From Aquila chrysaetos chrysaetos (taxonomy: Eukaryota; Chordata; Aves; Accipitriformes; Accipitridae): a stretch of 64,000 nucleotides of DNA. The stretch lies in NCBI RefSeq assembly GCF_900496995.4, contig NC_044004.1, positions 1,984,001-2,048,000 of the forward strand, given 5' to 3'. The notes beneath the pieces are model-generated. The model was given only the letters and a program-made list of their open reading frames with translations. It made no database searches and was not told the origin of the DNA. Below, in pieces: positions 13,178 through 27,201 of the stretch. Numbering within the stretch: position 1 is the stretch's first letter; every line of letters starts with the position of its first letter. A program made the translations under genes and the position numbers.

Positions 13178-13322
13178 TCTTGGAATCCCTGGAGGTATTT
13201 AAAAGATGTGTAGATGTTGCGCTTAGGGACATGATTTAGTGGTGGACTTGGCAGTGCTAGGTTAGTGGTTGGACTTGATGATCTTAAGGGTCTTTTCCAG
13301 CCTAAATGACTCTATGATTCTT
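13178..13322 (+). mobile_element. CR1 LINE 3' end fragment, different subfamily
   Basis: About 145 bases match a CR1 3' tail of the type with 'gcgcttagggacatg', 'tttagtggtgg' and 'ggttggacttgatgatctta', ending in a CTATGATTCT-like terminal repeat at about 13310-13322. The upstream 'atccctggaggtatttaaa' corresponds to the end of ORF2. The sequence differs from the copy at 9095, so it represents another CR1 subfamily. It is a short 5'-truncated remnant with no coding capacity. Confidence 0.85.
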
Positions 13323-16300
13323 TGAGTCAGCACTTTCTGGCAGACTGGTGACCCTCCAGACAAGCATATAACCACCTTTTCAACTTTGAATAAGAATACC
13401 CAGGGAAGTGGTCACTCCAGCTCATGCATTCCAGCTCTTTTCTAACCCAAGGCTAGCTTAGATCCTGTGACATGTTTCTCCACGGTCAGGCACAAGACGA
13501 GTCCAGCGGATTGTCCCCTTGCACAAAAGAAACTATTCTCCTGGAGATTTGCTCCTGAACACGGGGAAGGGATGGGATCATAAGCAGATCAAACTTGCAC
13601 CGGGCTGTAGAACAGCCCCAGACACATCCAAATGCAGCACCTTGCCCTCATCACTGTGCAACCCACCTGATGCTTTCCAGGGAGCAAATACTCACCTCCT
13701 GCAGCTGTACGCACCGTCAGCCGAGCCTGTTCATGGATTTATATGCAGCGTTTCCGCACGATGTGAACCCAGCGACAGTCCCACAGGCGGATTGCTGTCT
13801 GTGGAGTGAAGCTGGCCGGCTTCTTCCCCGCTCCTGCACAGAGCTCTGTGCCCAGCCTCCTCTGTTGGCAATAAGACCAGCTCTTTGCTGGCCACTGAGT
13901 GCATTTCTAGCAATTGCCTGGCCCCAGGATTAGATGAAAGGAGAGCGGTTGCAGGAGAGCTCTGGAGATTTGCACTTCCTTTGCCAGCATCCTGAAAGAC
14001 TGATGCATTCGCAGACACAACACTCCATTATTCATGCCTGAAAGGTGGAAAATAGGGTACATTATGATATCAAAACCCAGCACCTAAAATCACTCACTTT
14101 GTAGTCTGCAACTGAAAGCGTATATCTAGCCATATTAGGATGGAGAAGTTTCTTTTCCCAGGGAAATCTCTCCCTCCCCTGCTGCTGCTGCGTGGGGCAC
14201 AGCTTTCTGGCTGCGGCTGCTAACTCTGCAGGCAGAACATCTGCCCGTGTGCTCGGGGCAGCAAACTCCATCACAATCCAAGCTGATCTTGATTTACATT
14301 GTGGCAACTGAGGCAGCAATCTGGTCTGCTGTTTTTTGGAAGGGGGGTGACTGAATATATGTAAATGCATGCTGTAAATCAGCACCAGTGGAGCCGTGGT
14401 TTCGCAAATTCCTGTTCCTGTCGAAGCCACTATTTTTTTCCTAGTCCTGTGTCGACAGGACACGCAACAGCCTTGCTCACTTCTGCAGTGACCTGTTTTG
14501 AGGCTGAGACCAGAACAAGTGTCAAACCTCAGAAACAAGTTTTGCAGTGGGACTTGCCTGGCAGAACAGGGACAAACAGCCCTGAACATCAAACGTACGT
14601 GCTGCTGCTCTCTTGTTATGTGGACTCACAGTCTTCTAGAAGTGGCATTTGTTTGTTATAGAGATTAGCCGCTGTTACAGACCCAGAGGATGAGATTCAT
14701 CTCATCAGCCTTCGGATGTTTGCAGTGCAGGTACCTATTCACAGCCGCTGCTCTTCAGAGTCAGCGGAGCTAAGAAGACGTGGTTCATGTGAGCAGATGT
14801 AGACCTGTACCTTGGGACAAGAAGAGTTGCACCCCAAAAACACCTGTTTCTCCCCTCTGACTCTAAGGGAAATCTCCGTGACTGTCTCCAGCAATCAGCC
14901 TGCCACATATTTTGAATTCCAGCCTTGTCTTCCATGTTTACCAGGGAAGACACACCGCCAGGCATAGCCCCGAGAGAAGTCAGGGCAAGACTGAGGTACG
15001 TGAGGAAGGAAAAGTCCTGGCAATGAGGTGCTTTGCTGCCAGTTGGCTCACCATCTCCAGAGACTGCCAACATCTGCTTCTTCTGCAAACATCTGTATGT
15101 ACTGACAGCAATGACACAATTCCGATCAATCCTGGGAAGCAAAAGGGTTCAAAACCAACAGGATAGTTGTACAGAGTATGTGTTTGTCTTCTGCAAAAGC
15201 ATGTTTCATGTAATAGCTTTTTACCCTCAAATAATTTTTAAGTCTCTGGCACCTCTCCTAAGCACTACTGATTTTTTATAATTGGGGAAACTGAGGCAAG
15301 CTGTGGTAGCAGAAGCGACAGTTCCAAGGCTGTTAATCACCATGTGCCAAAGCAAAGGGATGAACATGTATATCTGAATGCTTAGGCCAGTGCTTTGAAG
15401 AGTAGAAAACGTACCTTCCTGGATGTGATACTGCTCCCCCTCCAACTTGGGAGGGAGAATATTGGCTGCAGGTGACCTGCTGGCAGCAGTTTTAAGGGGA
15501 AAGGAAAAAGGAGGAAGATTAAAGGACAGAACCACAAGCTCGTCCCTTGTGGCGTCTTTTACATAACCATTTCGCTTTACAACATCCCAAACATCCATTA
15601 AGGGAGCTTTTAGGACCAGCCCTTTTTTGCCTTACAAATGAAACCAGATGCCAAATCCCCAGAAGTGGCAGCAGCAGTAAAACAAACCAAACCAGCAGAT
15701 TCACCTCCTGAACCTGGCAGCAGCGTGAGGCCACCTTAGCAAAGTCATCACGGGACCATCCATCTTCTCACAAAATTGCTGCTGCTCTAATTAAAGAGAG
15801 ACCATAAAGATTTGGATTTTTTTATCAACTATTGGAAAGCAAAGGCACTCATTGCCAAAGTGATTAAGATCTTCATTGCTATTCATTAGTAGAGGTTTTA
15901 CTCAATACGCACCTGTGATGGATGATGGAAGGTTGTTTCTGCTCAGGGGTAAAGGGGCCTGATTCTGCATGCACCGGAGCATGGAAGGGGTTTTATTTTT
16001 GTAGTCTTTCTTCTCGTTCAGCAGTGCTTTGTGGGAGGGGATGCTCAATTCTCATCTAGCTGTGATGTGAAACAGACCCTAAATATGTCCTTTCATGTGA
16101 AAAAAGGGTTCAGGGGTATATTTATTTGCTACCTTTTCCTCTGAACATCTCCATCTTCTCAATCCCTGTTCCCACTGCAGCAGCTCTGGGAGCGTGTTTC
16201 TCAAAAGCAGAAACCTGAGCGAGGTCTCAGGCAATCCCATTGCAAAGTCAGGCGCGTCAGGGTTTGGGGTGAGCAATCATCTCCTTTCCAATGCCTCCCC

Positions 16301-17889
16301 TCTCCTGACAAAGCAGCTATTTAGGTTCTGGTTTATGGAGGTTTTGGGTCATGGAGGAAATCATAGAATTAGGAATGAGAAATGTGGGTTACTTTTTTCT
16401 TTTTACTGAGCAGGTTTTCACCAGGAAAAAATGACTGTGGGAAAAGTGTTCACATTTCATCATCACAACTCAAGACATCATTCACTCTTTGGTGGCAGAC
16501 TTTGTCAGCTTTCAACAATTCTTTTGAAGTCTGGAGGGGGTCTGGTACTTCCAACGATGTCAAGAAAAGACAATACATTCCCTTTTTATTCCACCTTCTA
16601 ATCACATCCTCCCCTGCCTGCCCCTCATCTCCCCAGAGCTGCCTGCACCCTGCTGCTTTCTCCATCCCAGCTCCCGGTTTCCTGCCCTCCTGGCATTTTC
16701 GCAATTTGCTTTGGGTTTTTTTTTTTGGTTTTTGGTTTGTTTTTTTTTTTTTGCTGCCTTTCAGGAGTTTTGGTAACTCCTTTCCAGTGGATTTTTTGTT
16801 TTGGCAAATGTGCAAAGCCAGCTCCTTTGGGAGAAGTCGGTGAAGCATTTCCATTTCGCTGCTAGGGACTAAAATTTACTGAGTACCGATGCCCTTGAAG
16901 CCGTGTGCCTTCCTCTGATTTAATATATAGCCTTTATGTGAAGTTAAGGACAAATACCTTCCCTTACAGAACCACTCCCTGTGACAGCCTCACTAATTAG
17001 TTGTTATTAACAGTGATAACAGAGCTATCAGATTTAATAGGCAGCAGATTATGGCAATTACAGTGAATTCACCGGGTATGGAAGTCAGAGGTTTGGCTCT
17101 GGGGACAAACGGGCAGATTTTGTCAGGCAGCACACGCAGGGCAGAGCTGCTGTGTGGAAGGGCAATCCTCAAGGCATGAAATCATGGCTGGGAAGATATA
17201 CCAGCCAGTGGGACTGGGGAACGAGGGAGGGTAGGTATAATAAATGTATGGAAAAATCGGAAAGGGCAATTTGGAAATGCCTTTCCTTTCTTTCTTTTCT
17301 TTTTCTCTTGCGCTTTTGCTCTGTTGTTCACTTTGTCTTTGCTCCTCTCTCTACTCCCCTCCTCCAGGAGAGAACAGCGGGAAAAAGAAAGATGAGAAAA
17401 TTACAGAAAACACCAACGTGTTATTGCTTCTCACTGTCCCTGGCCAAGTGTCTCTGATGTATGTGAGCTGTTTTCACTCGCTCTCCTGGGTGGTAATGGG
17501 GAGCAAGGGCAGCGCTTTTTGCAGGGTGCAAAGGGCCAACCTGAGGCCGAATATTTCTATAAAAAGTAATGAAAAGGGGTCTGAGGTACTGAGGGCCACC
17601 TGGCTGGAGGGGTGGTGGCACAGGAGGAGCCTCAGAGATCCCCACAGCTCAGCTCACCCATGATTTTGGCAAGTCCACCTACCTGGACCTGTCCAATTAA
17701 CCAGAAATGTGGAAACACTTCTGAGGATCACCCCGCCATCCCTCCCTGCCGCGCTCACAGCCCCTCCAGCAGCAGAGACATTTCCTTCTGTGTGTGCATT
17801 TCCTTTTTTCCCTGCTGAATTTTTCTTCATTAAATCAGCCTTTGGGAGCAAAACCAAATACAACATACTGACACAGCAGCCCATCACTC
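13323..17889. other. Intergenic stretch, nothing assigned
   Basis: No gene is supported. There is a small CpG-enriched segment near 13705-13840 and a T-rich tract at about 16711-16752. An AT-rich, homeodomain-motif-rich segment lies near 16985-17090. Both strands carry only short overlapping open frames. Confidence 0.5.
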
Positions 17890-18260
17890 CTCGGGAACAC
17901 ATTTACCAGAGGCAGCCCCGGCCGCTCTGTTTTCCCCATTATCATCGAAGCTGCTGAAGACATCCACCACCGACTTCTGTAACGCACAGATCCCTGTCCC
18001 CCCACCGCCCCCTCTGCTTCCCTCACCCCTCAAGCAAAGAGCTTGGCTGGAAAGACGACCCACCACGCGGAGACCCTGGAGCCGTGGTTGCGGTGATAGC
18101 CCCCGAGGGATCGCTCCTCTGCTTCCCAAAACCGGACCCCCGTGCCCCACGCAGCACCCTGGGGAAGAGACGGAGGAAAGGCGAGATGCTGAGGGCATGC
18201 AGATGTGAATCACCCCACGCTTCCACTTCGCACTTGCTTTCTTAATCAAATTCCAGGGGC
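17890..18260. promoter_or_regulatory. CpG-rich patch, possible distal CpG island
   Basis: About two dozen CpG dinucleotides fall in roughly 370 bases of GC-rich DNA, well above the flanking sequence, where CpG is rare. By hand count this would meet usual CpG-island criteria. It lies about 10.5 kb upstream of the GFRA4-like start codon. It could mark a distal or alternative promoter, an enhancer, or an exon under constraint. On the minus strand, 17976-17907 is bounded by a plausible acceptor (ending TTACAG) and a donor (GTAAATG), but the encoded 23 residues match nothing I recognise. Confidence 0.45.
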
Positions 18261-21200
18261 GTCTAGAGACTACCACTGAGATCAAAGCCTTGTCAGGCAC
18301 ATCACTGAAAAACTAGGTAGAGCCTACCCCAAAGAACCGCTGATCTGAGCTGGGAAGGTGGGATGCGGAGGGAAATTGCCTTGCCCTGGGTCCAAAGGCT
18401 GAGGTACAGCCAGCAGTACATCTCCCACCCCTTCTTCTGAATCATCTCCCATGGATTCCCCTAAGGCACGAGTGAATTTTACTGGCAAGCGTAGATGTCA
18501 GAAAGAGCTTTACAAGACAGGGTATGGATAAACCGTATCTATCGCTCTATATCTGCTGCATGCCTCTGATGAGGTGTCGCTGGATGGCTTGCAGGACTTG
18601 GGCTTGAATTGGCTGCCGCGTTGTAATGTGTGGACTGCTGTGGCTGGAGCTGCTCGAGTCGATGTGTCAGACAGTGCTATAAAGAGTGCATCAGCTGCTA
18701 GCACAGTCACTGTGAAGGGTGATGGAGCTGTGCTGAAAAGGTGACATCCCCAGACCTGAATCTGGCTGGAAAGCAGGGCTTAGGGAAGCACAGACCTCCC
18801 AAAGACTATTTTGTACAGCATTGTGCTGGCTGATGTTGTAACAGGATTCTGCTAATATTTTATGTCATCCCCATAAATTTACGGAGTCCGTTTTCTGCTC
18901 CTCTCTCTCCCACATGAAAGCTACCTCCTCAGCGCAACGCAGCTGAGACCTCAGCGAGAAACAGCTCAGCTAACACTTGCTCACTTGCCACGGTTTGGCT
19001 AACTGGCTCTGTAGAAAAAAAAAAAAAAAAAAAAAGGTCTTTTTGTTATAACCAAAATGGCCCAGAGCTGATATCCATGAGGGATTTTGGTTCAAAATGG
19101 TTAGAATAAAAAAGGTGCAAATACTGATAAATGATCCTCTTCGTTTTTTCATCTCTCACAAAGCAGAAAAAAAATGGCACAGACTCAATTTCTATAATGT
19201 TCTGTTTTCATCTGTAAGAAGAAAATTTTCAAGCTTAGGTGCCAAAACCAGGAAAATTATATCGGTATTTAGACAGTTAAATAAGAGGCTCAATTTTCAA
19301 TGGCACCAATACCCTGTATTTCTAATTGCTACCAGAAGAGACTGAAATCTTACTTTACTTTTAAAAGGGTATTTTCCAACTACAAAAAGAAAACTTTTTT
19401 ATTTGCAGCATTTCCACAGAAAATGTCCATCAGGGGGTGAGGGACAGAAGTCCACTGAAAAACAACATACGTGTTTTTTACTTTTAGAGTTCAACCCCTG
19501 GCAATAGGCAGCTTAGATGGATTCAGTAGCAACAGAGCTACAGTGATCAAAGGTCTCACGCTCAGTTGTTCATCCATTCCTCTGCAGTGACGGGTTGAAC
19601 TCATGCTACTGCCAGTGGAAATTAGGAAATTATGGGTCTCTCAGTGCTTATGTTTGCCCTCAAGCCTATTTCTCCACTTTGCTTTACGGTATGAGATCCT
19701 GGCTCTGGGCAGCTCTCTTTAATCCTGGCCTTAACGCACTCTCTGACAGTGATCCAACCCTACACATGCTGGCCCAGTTCCATTCCTCCATCCAAAACAG
19801 GAGGTGCTGTGTGCGAGACTGGACACCATGGGGAAATGGTGGTGTCTGTGAGAGGATAAGGTTATGCCCTACACTGGGCCAGCCAGAACATTGTGTCCCA
19901 AGAAGCAGCTTTCATGGCAGATGCTCCCAAGTCCCAGTAAAGGGATAAGAAAATCTTAGCTTAAACTTGCTTTCAAATTCTTCCTTGCATACAACCTATC
20001 TTCTCCTGACATCTAGTCCTCTTCCTGAGCTTAATAGATCCTTACCTGCCCCGTGTGTTGAAAGTATAAATCCATTATTACATAGCCTTTATTATAATGG
20101 TGATTTCTTTAGTTCTCAGCATAGGCAGGGAGCTCTCTAAGCAGATGGGAATGTCATTGGAGCGTGAGCTTTAGGATTTGACCTTGACTGGACCAAATGA
20201 TGAGAGATGTTGAATTAGGTCTTGTGTTAAGAATTTCCCATCATTCGTCCCCAAAGGCCAAGACCCAAGATTGACACTGATGGAAGACCAGATGCTCTTA
20301 GATAACTTAATGCATGGTGGAATGGCTATCAGTGTCAGAAAGCAAAATTAAATACAACCCAAAATTCTGAGGGAAAATGGAGAATTGTCATGAACCACTG
20401 AAAAACAGCCTGGTGCTGGAATGAAGAATAACACTGTCTGGAGAAGAGCTGTCATCTAGAGATGGGTGAACTTCGTCCTCTTGTCCTTCTAAGAAAGCTC
20501 TGAGACATGCTAGCAAAGCCATGTGGAAATATTTCCAGTGTCAACCCGCCATGCCAGTGGATAAACAGAGGGCTTTAGTCCCCAGGGGCTGTCCATCAGC
20601 TTTGAGGTCATTCCACCAACCCTATGATTTACTAAAAGAAAAACAAGTTTGGAAAGCAAACGCACAGACTTTCCAAGGAGGCCCCCAACCATAAGGAAGA
20701 AGATTCTTTGCCCCAGGATGTATGTTTTAGGCTGTGTTTATGTTCATGCCAGCTCCAAGAGGATGGCCTCAATGTGCGTGATATTGTGCAAAGAGAAAAC
20801 AAGAGAAATTCCTTTCTCAGAAAAGCTGGGCAGCTGGATCAAGGGCACCAAACCCACTTTGCAGGGTGAAAGTTATTCAGGCAGCTGCCACTTCTGGAAA
20901 TGCAAATAAATTGGTGCTGGGATATAGCTCTTTTCATAACATCGTGGTTATTCCCTAGTATCTGGTACCTCTAATAACTTCATGGGATGAACCATGGGTC
21001 ATTTGGCGTGTTGAACATTAAAGGGCCAAAGGTGGCATTCAGGACATCTGAATGAGGTTTTTTGCCTTTGAAGATCCTCTTGCATTACACAAGTCAGTGA
21101 TAGCATAGCTCAGTTAGTTATAAAACATGGTCACCTTGATTATGAAGCAGGACACAGGCTGCTCTCCTTGTTATTAGAAAAAGTTTAGAAATGAATGCAA

Positions 21201-24200
21201 TATCACCATGTTATTAAGAAAAGGAGGAGGGAAGGAAAGCATTTCAGCAATAAAAATGTCAATCTCCAGTTTATTTAAAAAATACTAAAACAATAAGCTG
21301 AAAACGGGAAATCTAGAAAACTCCTTTGATAAATGTCAGTACTTTTAAATTAGGACAAAGGAATTAGAAAAATGGAGGCTTATGTTTAATTCACTTGAAA
21401 GCAAATTAAAGGGTTCGGCTTATGGATGAAAGAGAAAATTAGGTTATTTTTTTCCCTGAGAGTTACCAAGGCTACTGCAGCCCAGAGAAAGCCACAGTTC
21501 AGCACACAGCTTGGCGAGCTGCTATTGACAGCGCCGTTTGCACATCTTAAGTGGATTTAGGAGAAGCGGCTCCATCTCAGGAGTGGGAAGCTGGACCAGG
21601 CACTGTGTCACATCCCGGCAGGGACAGCACTCAGTTGGGTCTGTCTAACCCAGGGATTTTTCTCAAAATAGTCCTTCCCTCCCCACACTTTGCAAGGGAG
21701 GTGATGGTATGATGAGTATAAAGCCTCCAGAAGCACGTTGTTTGATTTTTGAGATACTCATGCGCTAGTTAAAGTCACCTTCTGCACCTTGGCATGGTAC
21801 CTTCAGCATCTTCACGTCGGCTAAATGCCTGGTTTTAGTCAGGTACCCAGAAATGTTGCCCCTCAGTCTATGTGTGTGTCCATTACCAGTTTATATTGCC
21901 ATGGCTCAAGCTGGGAATGATTTCCAACAAAGAAATGGCTTATCAAGTGCCCTGTTTAAGGAAACCTTTACTTTCAGGTTCATGACTTTACATTTTGTAC
22001 TATTTCATCCTGTTTCTGCTCATTCTCGAGGTCCTCTCTCTGATATTCAGCTCCTCCTACATTTCACGGAGGTTTCTCAGCTTTGTTCCATCAACAGGCT
22101 TCATTAGCACTTCATTTCCACCTTGGGGGCCAAAATTGTTATTGCAAACCTTAAACAAATCAATTGTAAGACAGACCCAGGAGAAACTCCGCTAATAGAT
22201 GGGCTCCCCCATCCAGCACTGTTCAATGTCACTTCCCCATTAGCCACTTCCTTACTTTTGACATGGTTCCCTCATCAAACTCTGTCTTCTCCTGCTGGAG
22301 TGACAAGGTTACCCCATGGGACTGCATCAATTTTTTCATTTAAAATCCAAAGAAAGGAGATTTTTCACATGCCCACTTTTTTCCAGCAAAAATTTATTTT
22401 ACCCAGGAAAATACCAGGTTTGCATACTACCATCTCTTAGCTATTCCCTATGTGTTTAGTGCCCCCTTCCCTCCATATTTTAAAGCCCAGCAAAGCAACA
22501 AGCATCTCTGATGTTTCTTGTATTACCTCTCACTTTCAGATGTAAACCCTGGTTTTGCTGGTCCCCAGCCCGCCCAGAGGCTGCACCTTGACTCGATAGT
22601 TTTCTTTCCCATCCTTGCCTCCAGATCCGAAGTTGTGCATGCTGGTCCTGGGAGATCTGGTGATGGAGAGCAGCCAGTCCTTCGGATATGGTGCTTTTTG
22701 GGGTAGAGCTTCCCTGTAGTTCTGATTTCTCAGTGCATTTCCACGACCCACTTTGGTTTTGCCACCCTCTTCAATGGTTCATCTTAACTGAAAGCAAAGG
22801 TGAAATATTTGTTTTTTTCCAAGGGATCTTACCTACATTATAGGAGAACATATAACTGGATATCAGCCATAATCTCTTCCCTCATTTCAATGTATAATGT
22901 CCGCCCATCTTCTGTGTTTTCTTGTCAATGTATCCCATGAATGGACATATGAAGAATACAGAGGGACTAGGGTCATTACATTACTCAGATTCCCTTTTCC
23001 CTTTGTTTACCTCAAAATAATTGCAAACCGTTGCAGATTAATCCTGCTGTATCCCACCCAAGGGCTGACTGCACTCCAGCAAGGTGAGGAGTGTGATTTG
23101 CTGTGTTCATTGATGGTGTAACTCTGCAAGGTACTGTGGTCTCCCAATTGACCTGGCTGGGAGCTCAGGCTTCCCAGGATCTCACCAAAGGAGCAGAGTT
23201 TGCAAAACATACAAGGGTTCCCAAGGTCCTTGCATTTTCCTGGGAAGTCAAACCTGCTTGGCAATGAGTTTTAAACACCCTACAGGTGCTGAGACACTCT
23301 GGAGTCCTTGGAAGAATGAAGATCTTCCTAGAAAGGTTTCGCAGCAGCCACAGTTAATGTTTTGGTTTTTATTTGCTCCTAAATGGTAGCAAGTTACTCT
23401 CTTACTCTCCCGCCAGCCCAATTTAATAGGTTTGTGTGACATTATCCTAGAAGTTCAGCAACCAGAGTCCCATAACAACACATCTGCAAGCAATAAAGAG
23501 GAGCAAGGGGAACACTTCCTAAACTTGCAAAACCCAGCCAAATTTCCAATTCACAGCTCTTACACTCTCAGAAACAGCTGATAAGACAGAACCAAGGCCC
23601 TCCTCCTGCCCTCTCCTTCTTAAAACCAGCAGCAACAACGCCTGACTAAAGAGATGATGCAGATAATGCAAGCTGGTGCCCAAGCACAGCAGACAAAGAT
23701 GAACATCACAGCAGCTTTTCCAGATCAGGAAAAGGTTAATGTGTTTCTGACGGTGACCAGTAACAGATATCTAAGGAAGAGGATAGGAATGGGGACAGCA
23801 TGGGGCAAAACCTTTTCAAAATACTCCCCTAACCTCCAACCTTGCAGCTCTGGGGGTTCCTGAGCCACAGGTGAGGTCTCTGTACTTAACTTACCCTTGC
23901 TGGAGCACTCTTCTGTGAAATTGTCCCGTTTATTTTTTTGGAACCACGTTAGCATTTAACAGTCACAAAAACTTGTGTCAAGGCAACAGCACACCAAAGA
24001 TCCACTTTTTCCAACCAGTTTTGGATCCACTTCCTTCTCATTTAATTTCCTGGCCCTCAGTCTGGTATGGGATGAGGCAGAAGACAGGTGATCTTCATCC
24101 ACCTTGCCCAAATAGATCTCTGTCCTCTCTGCCTGCACCTGTGTCTTCTCCAGGCTGAAGACACAATATAGTCAGGCTGAGGTCATTCCATCTACAGAAG

Positions 24201-27200
24201 CTGATCCACATCTTGGATCATATGGCATAGATATTTGCCTCCACTTGCCTGGATTTGCCTCCACTGGATTTTCTTCCTCGGCTAGCCTGCCAAATATTTC
24301 TGGTGACGGGGAGACAGTACATCCTCTTTCCTCCTGTTTCTGAACGTCCTCAGCACAGCAGGTAGTGTATTCCCATTTTGTTTTGCAAGTCGTTTTGGTA
24401 AATATTTCTCTTTGCACATAAACTTTTGCTTAGGGCCCGTATGTTTTGACCCCGAGAGGCAAAACAGGATCCAGTTTGGAAAGTCAGATTATTGCTAAAG
24501 TGAAAAAGGACTGGGTTTCTGGGTTTTTGCAGTGATTTGGTTTATACATGGCTGATGTGAGGCTGGATGTGTTTCCAGAAGCTCTGGGCAATTATAACAC
24601 AATTCTATCAATCCTATCATCATCATCAGGCTTTTTGAAGCCACATCAAGGAAGCTTGCAGAGCTGACCTGAAAGTGTGTTGCCTTTTTTTTTTTTTTGG
24701 CCTATCTTAGTTCAAATTTTGAGATTTTCCAAATGGTTCCAAACAGTGAGGTCTAGAAATGTGTACGGCAGGGAGTACTCTGGTCTTTCCCAGTTTTGGA
24801 GCTCAAGACAGCCAGTGTGTGGGGCTTCTATGCCACCTCATAGTGCCTGGTCCGTCCTCCTCACATCTGCCTGTTTTTTTCTGCCACCCCAGGAGCAGGT
24901 TCGACAGATCCTCACATTTCCCACCCCACTTTTCTAGACAGTTTCTTTCTTAGACTAAACCTCTGCACGTCTCCTGGCCAGCAGTGGTTTGTCTTGTCCC
25001 CTGTGTGTCACGGGCCAAGAGTCTGCCACCATTTCCCTGAGAGGCATTTTGAAGCAAGAGACTTTTGTGTGTGGGTGCTGTCCTGGGATGGATGGATGGA
25101 TGGATGGATGGATGGATGGATGGATGTCCTGGAATGGTCCTGGCTGTTTTCCAGCTTTCCTGAGTTGCATGAATCCCTTAATCTCTCAGACATCGCATCA
25201 CCATTCATAAAAAGAGACAGCTACAGTTCTCTTGCCTTGTCTCTATGGCTATTTTTGGAGCAGGGGACCATCTATTTTCATGGGAGTGTGCATGGTAGGG
25301 TCCTCCACAGCAATCTTACTCAAGGAAGACAGACCAAAGTTGTGTTCCTGTTTCCATTATAACCGGTTTCACTCCCACAAGTGCATTTCTTTTAATCAGC
25401 ATATTGTTTGTGCCTTCCCTGCCCAGTGATTTCTTCACAGACCTACCCAAACAATTCTTTCTTTCATTGCCTTTGCTAAATCTGTTGTCCGGAGCTCTGG
25501 GGAGCAGCTTTTTGGGATAGGTCTAACACAAGTAACAATGGGATTTTTTTTACACCTGACTGATCAATACCTTGATTCATTTGTAAGGAAAGGTAGCAGG
25601 TAATTTTAGGAGGGGTGTGTGTGTGCATGGAGGGAGTGTTTTTTACTTAACTCTATTCATCTCAGCATCCACCCAGCGATTAGGAGAAGGCCCAGATCTG
25701 ATAAATAAGGCAGCAAGGAACAATGATCCCTCTCTCTTCCCAGTATTTGCAGCATGTGTCTTCTGGGTGGCTTTTCCCAGTGCATGGGTCCCCCCCGCAT
25801 GCAAGTAATTACAGAAAAGGCAGGAAATGCCTCCCGGTTGGGCTGGGCGGTGGGGGATGTCTATGCCTGGACTTTCCCAGTCCCCAAAACCCCCTGCTAT
25901 ATTTTTTTTTTTGTCTTCAAACTTAGGAAGAAACGTTGCTTTCATAGCCCTGATTCCTTGACAGCTTCCCCTTGTCTAGAGGAAGGTCTTACCCCAAGAG
26001 GGGACACCAAGGCTGCCTTTGCGTTGCCTCTTCCAGCTCCAGCTGTGCAGATGGAGGAGGTTGATGCGGCTTCACTGATTTGACCGAAAGGAAGGTTTTT
26101 TCCCGCAGCTCAGACCTCAACAAGAGGATAAGACACAGTGCCAGGGAAAGCAAGTCCCCACGTCCCTGCTCTCAGCACCTTTGTGTGAGGTGGGACACTG
26201 ACCCAAACCCATCCCTGCATTAATGCATGGGGTGATGGGGCTCAGGTCACCTCTTTTGGTCCAAGGGCATCAAAATACCTCATTCCTGAGGGGAGGGCAG
26301 ACATTGTCCAAGGAAAATATTTTTTCATTTGTTAAAAAACCCACAAAACATCACTTATGTTCCAGTGGTATTATTTTTCCTGGGCAAATAGCTACTTCAA
26401 AAATAGGACACTAAAAGAGAATCTGCAAAATAATTAAAAATAATAATAAGCAGAAAAATCCAATCATTTCCCCAGTTTCCCAGCTAGATGTTTCAATTGC
26501 ATCTCATTGCAATTTCATTTTGGAATTTGCTTAAACATAATCATACTCTTCTTTAAGAAGTGAAAAAAAAACCCAGCTCAAGAGTAATGCTTTTCTACTC
26601 TGAATGAGATTTTATTAACACTTTCTTTCTCCCCAGTGAGTAGTTCAGGAAATGCTCATTTTGGATGTGAAATACAGTTATTAAAGACATTCATTTATTT
26701 ACAACTTTTCAATTCTGACAGAGGACTAGAAAAGTCGCTAAATGAACAGCTCCAGACTGGAACATGGTAGAAACTTTCAAAAGGAGATGAAGGCCAGAGA
26801 TCACACTTTCCTTTTGATTTGCCAAGAGGAAAAAAAAAAAGAAAAAGAAATATTTTATCAACTTTTTATGCTTTATATATAACACCTATGAATGGCTGTA
26901 TGAATTATTTCCCTTCTCTGTTTTTGCTCATGAAAAATAAAAATGTGCAATTCCTCTGGTTTTCTAGGAGAACTTGCTGGAGGATTAATGAGGTGATGCC
27001 ACGAGGAAACGCAAGTTAAGAACCCTGAACAGCTCCAGCAAAAAAACCTTCTCAGAGCGTTTAAATACCTGTTTAGCTAAAAAACCTGACCCAGCAGTCG
27101 AGAAAAGCTCTCGCTGCAAATGTTCAAAAGCACTGCCTGAGCTTTGAGTGTGGAAAAAGTGCCCCGGTGCTTCTCTGAATCATCAGAGGAGCCTCTGTGT

Positions 27201-27201
27201 T
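18261..27201. other. Intergenic stretch with simple repeats only
   Basis: Nearly 9 kb without a recognisable gene or CR1 copy. It holds an A21 run (19015-19035), a T14 run (24685-24698), a GGAT microsatellite (25086-25126), and AT-rich segments at about 21160-21460 and 26390-26720. A short imperfect direct repeat lies at 24233-24265. A 70-codon open frame at 18532-18744 has no start codon near its beginning and no family signature. Confidence 0.5.
25086..25126. repeat. GGAT tetranucleotide microsatellite
   Basis: About ten perfect copies of the tetranucleotide GGAT in 41 bases, uninterrupted, so probably length-polymorphic. The flanking sequence is unremarkable. Confidence 0.95.

Noticed and set aside
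18532..18744. 70-codon plus-strand open frame with protein-like composition
   Set aside because: No start codon near its beginning, no splice context, no recognised family, and frames this long are expected by chance in 64 kb.
24895..24910. GGTTCGA-like string suggesting a tRNA B box
   Set aside because: The following bases do not complete the box and no A box or cloverleaf lies upstream. No tRNA gene was found in the window.
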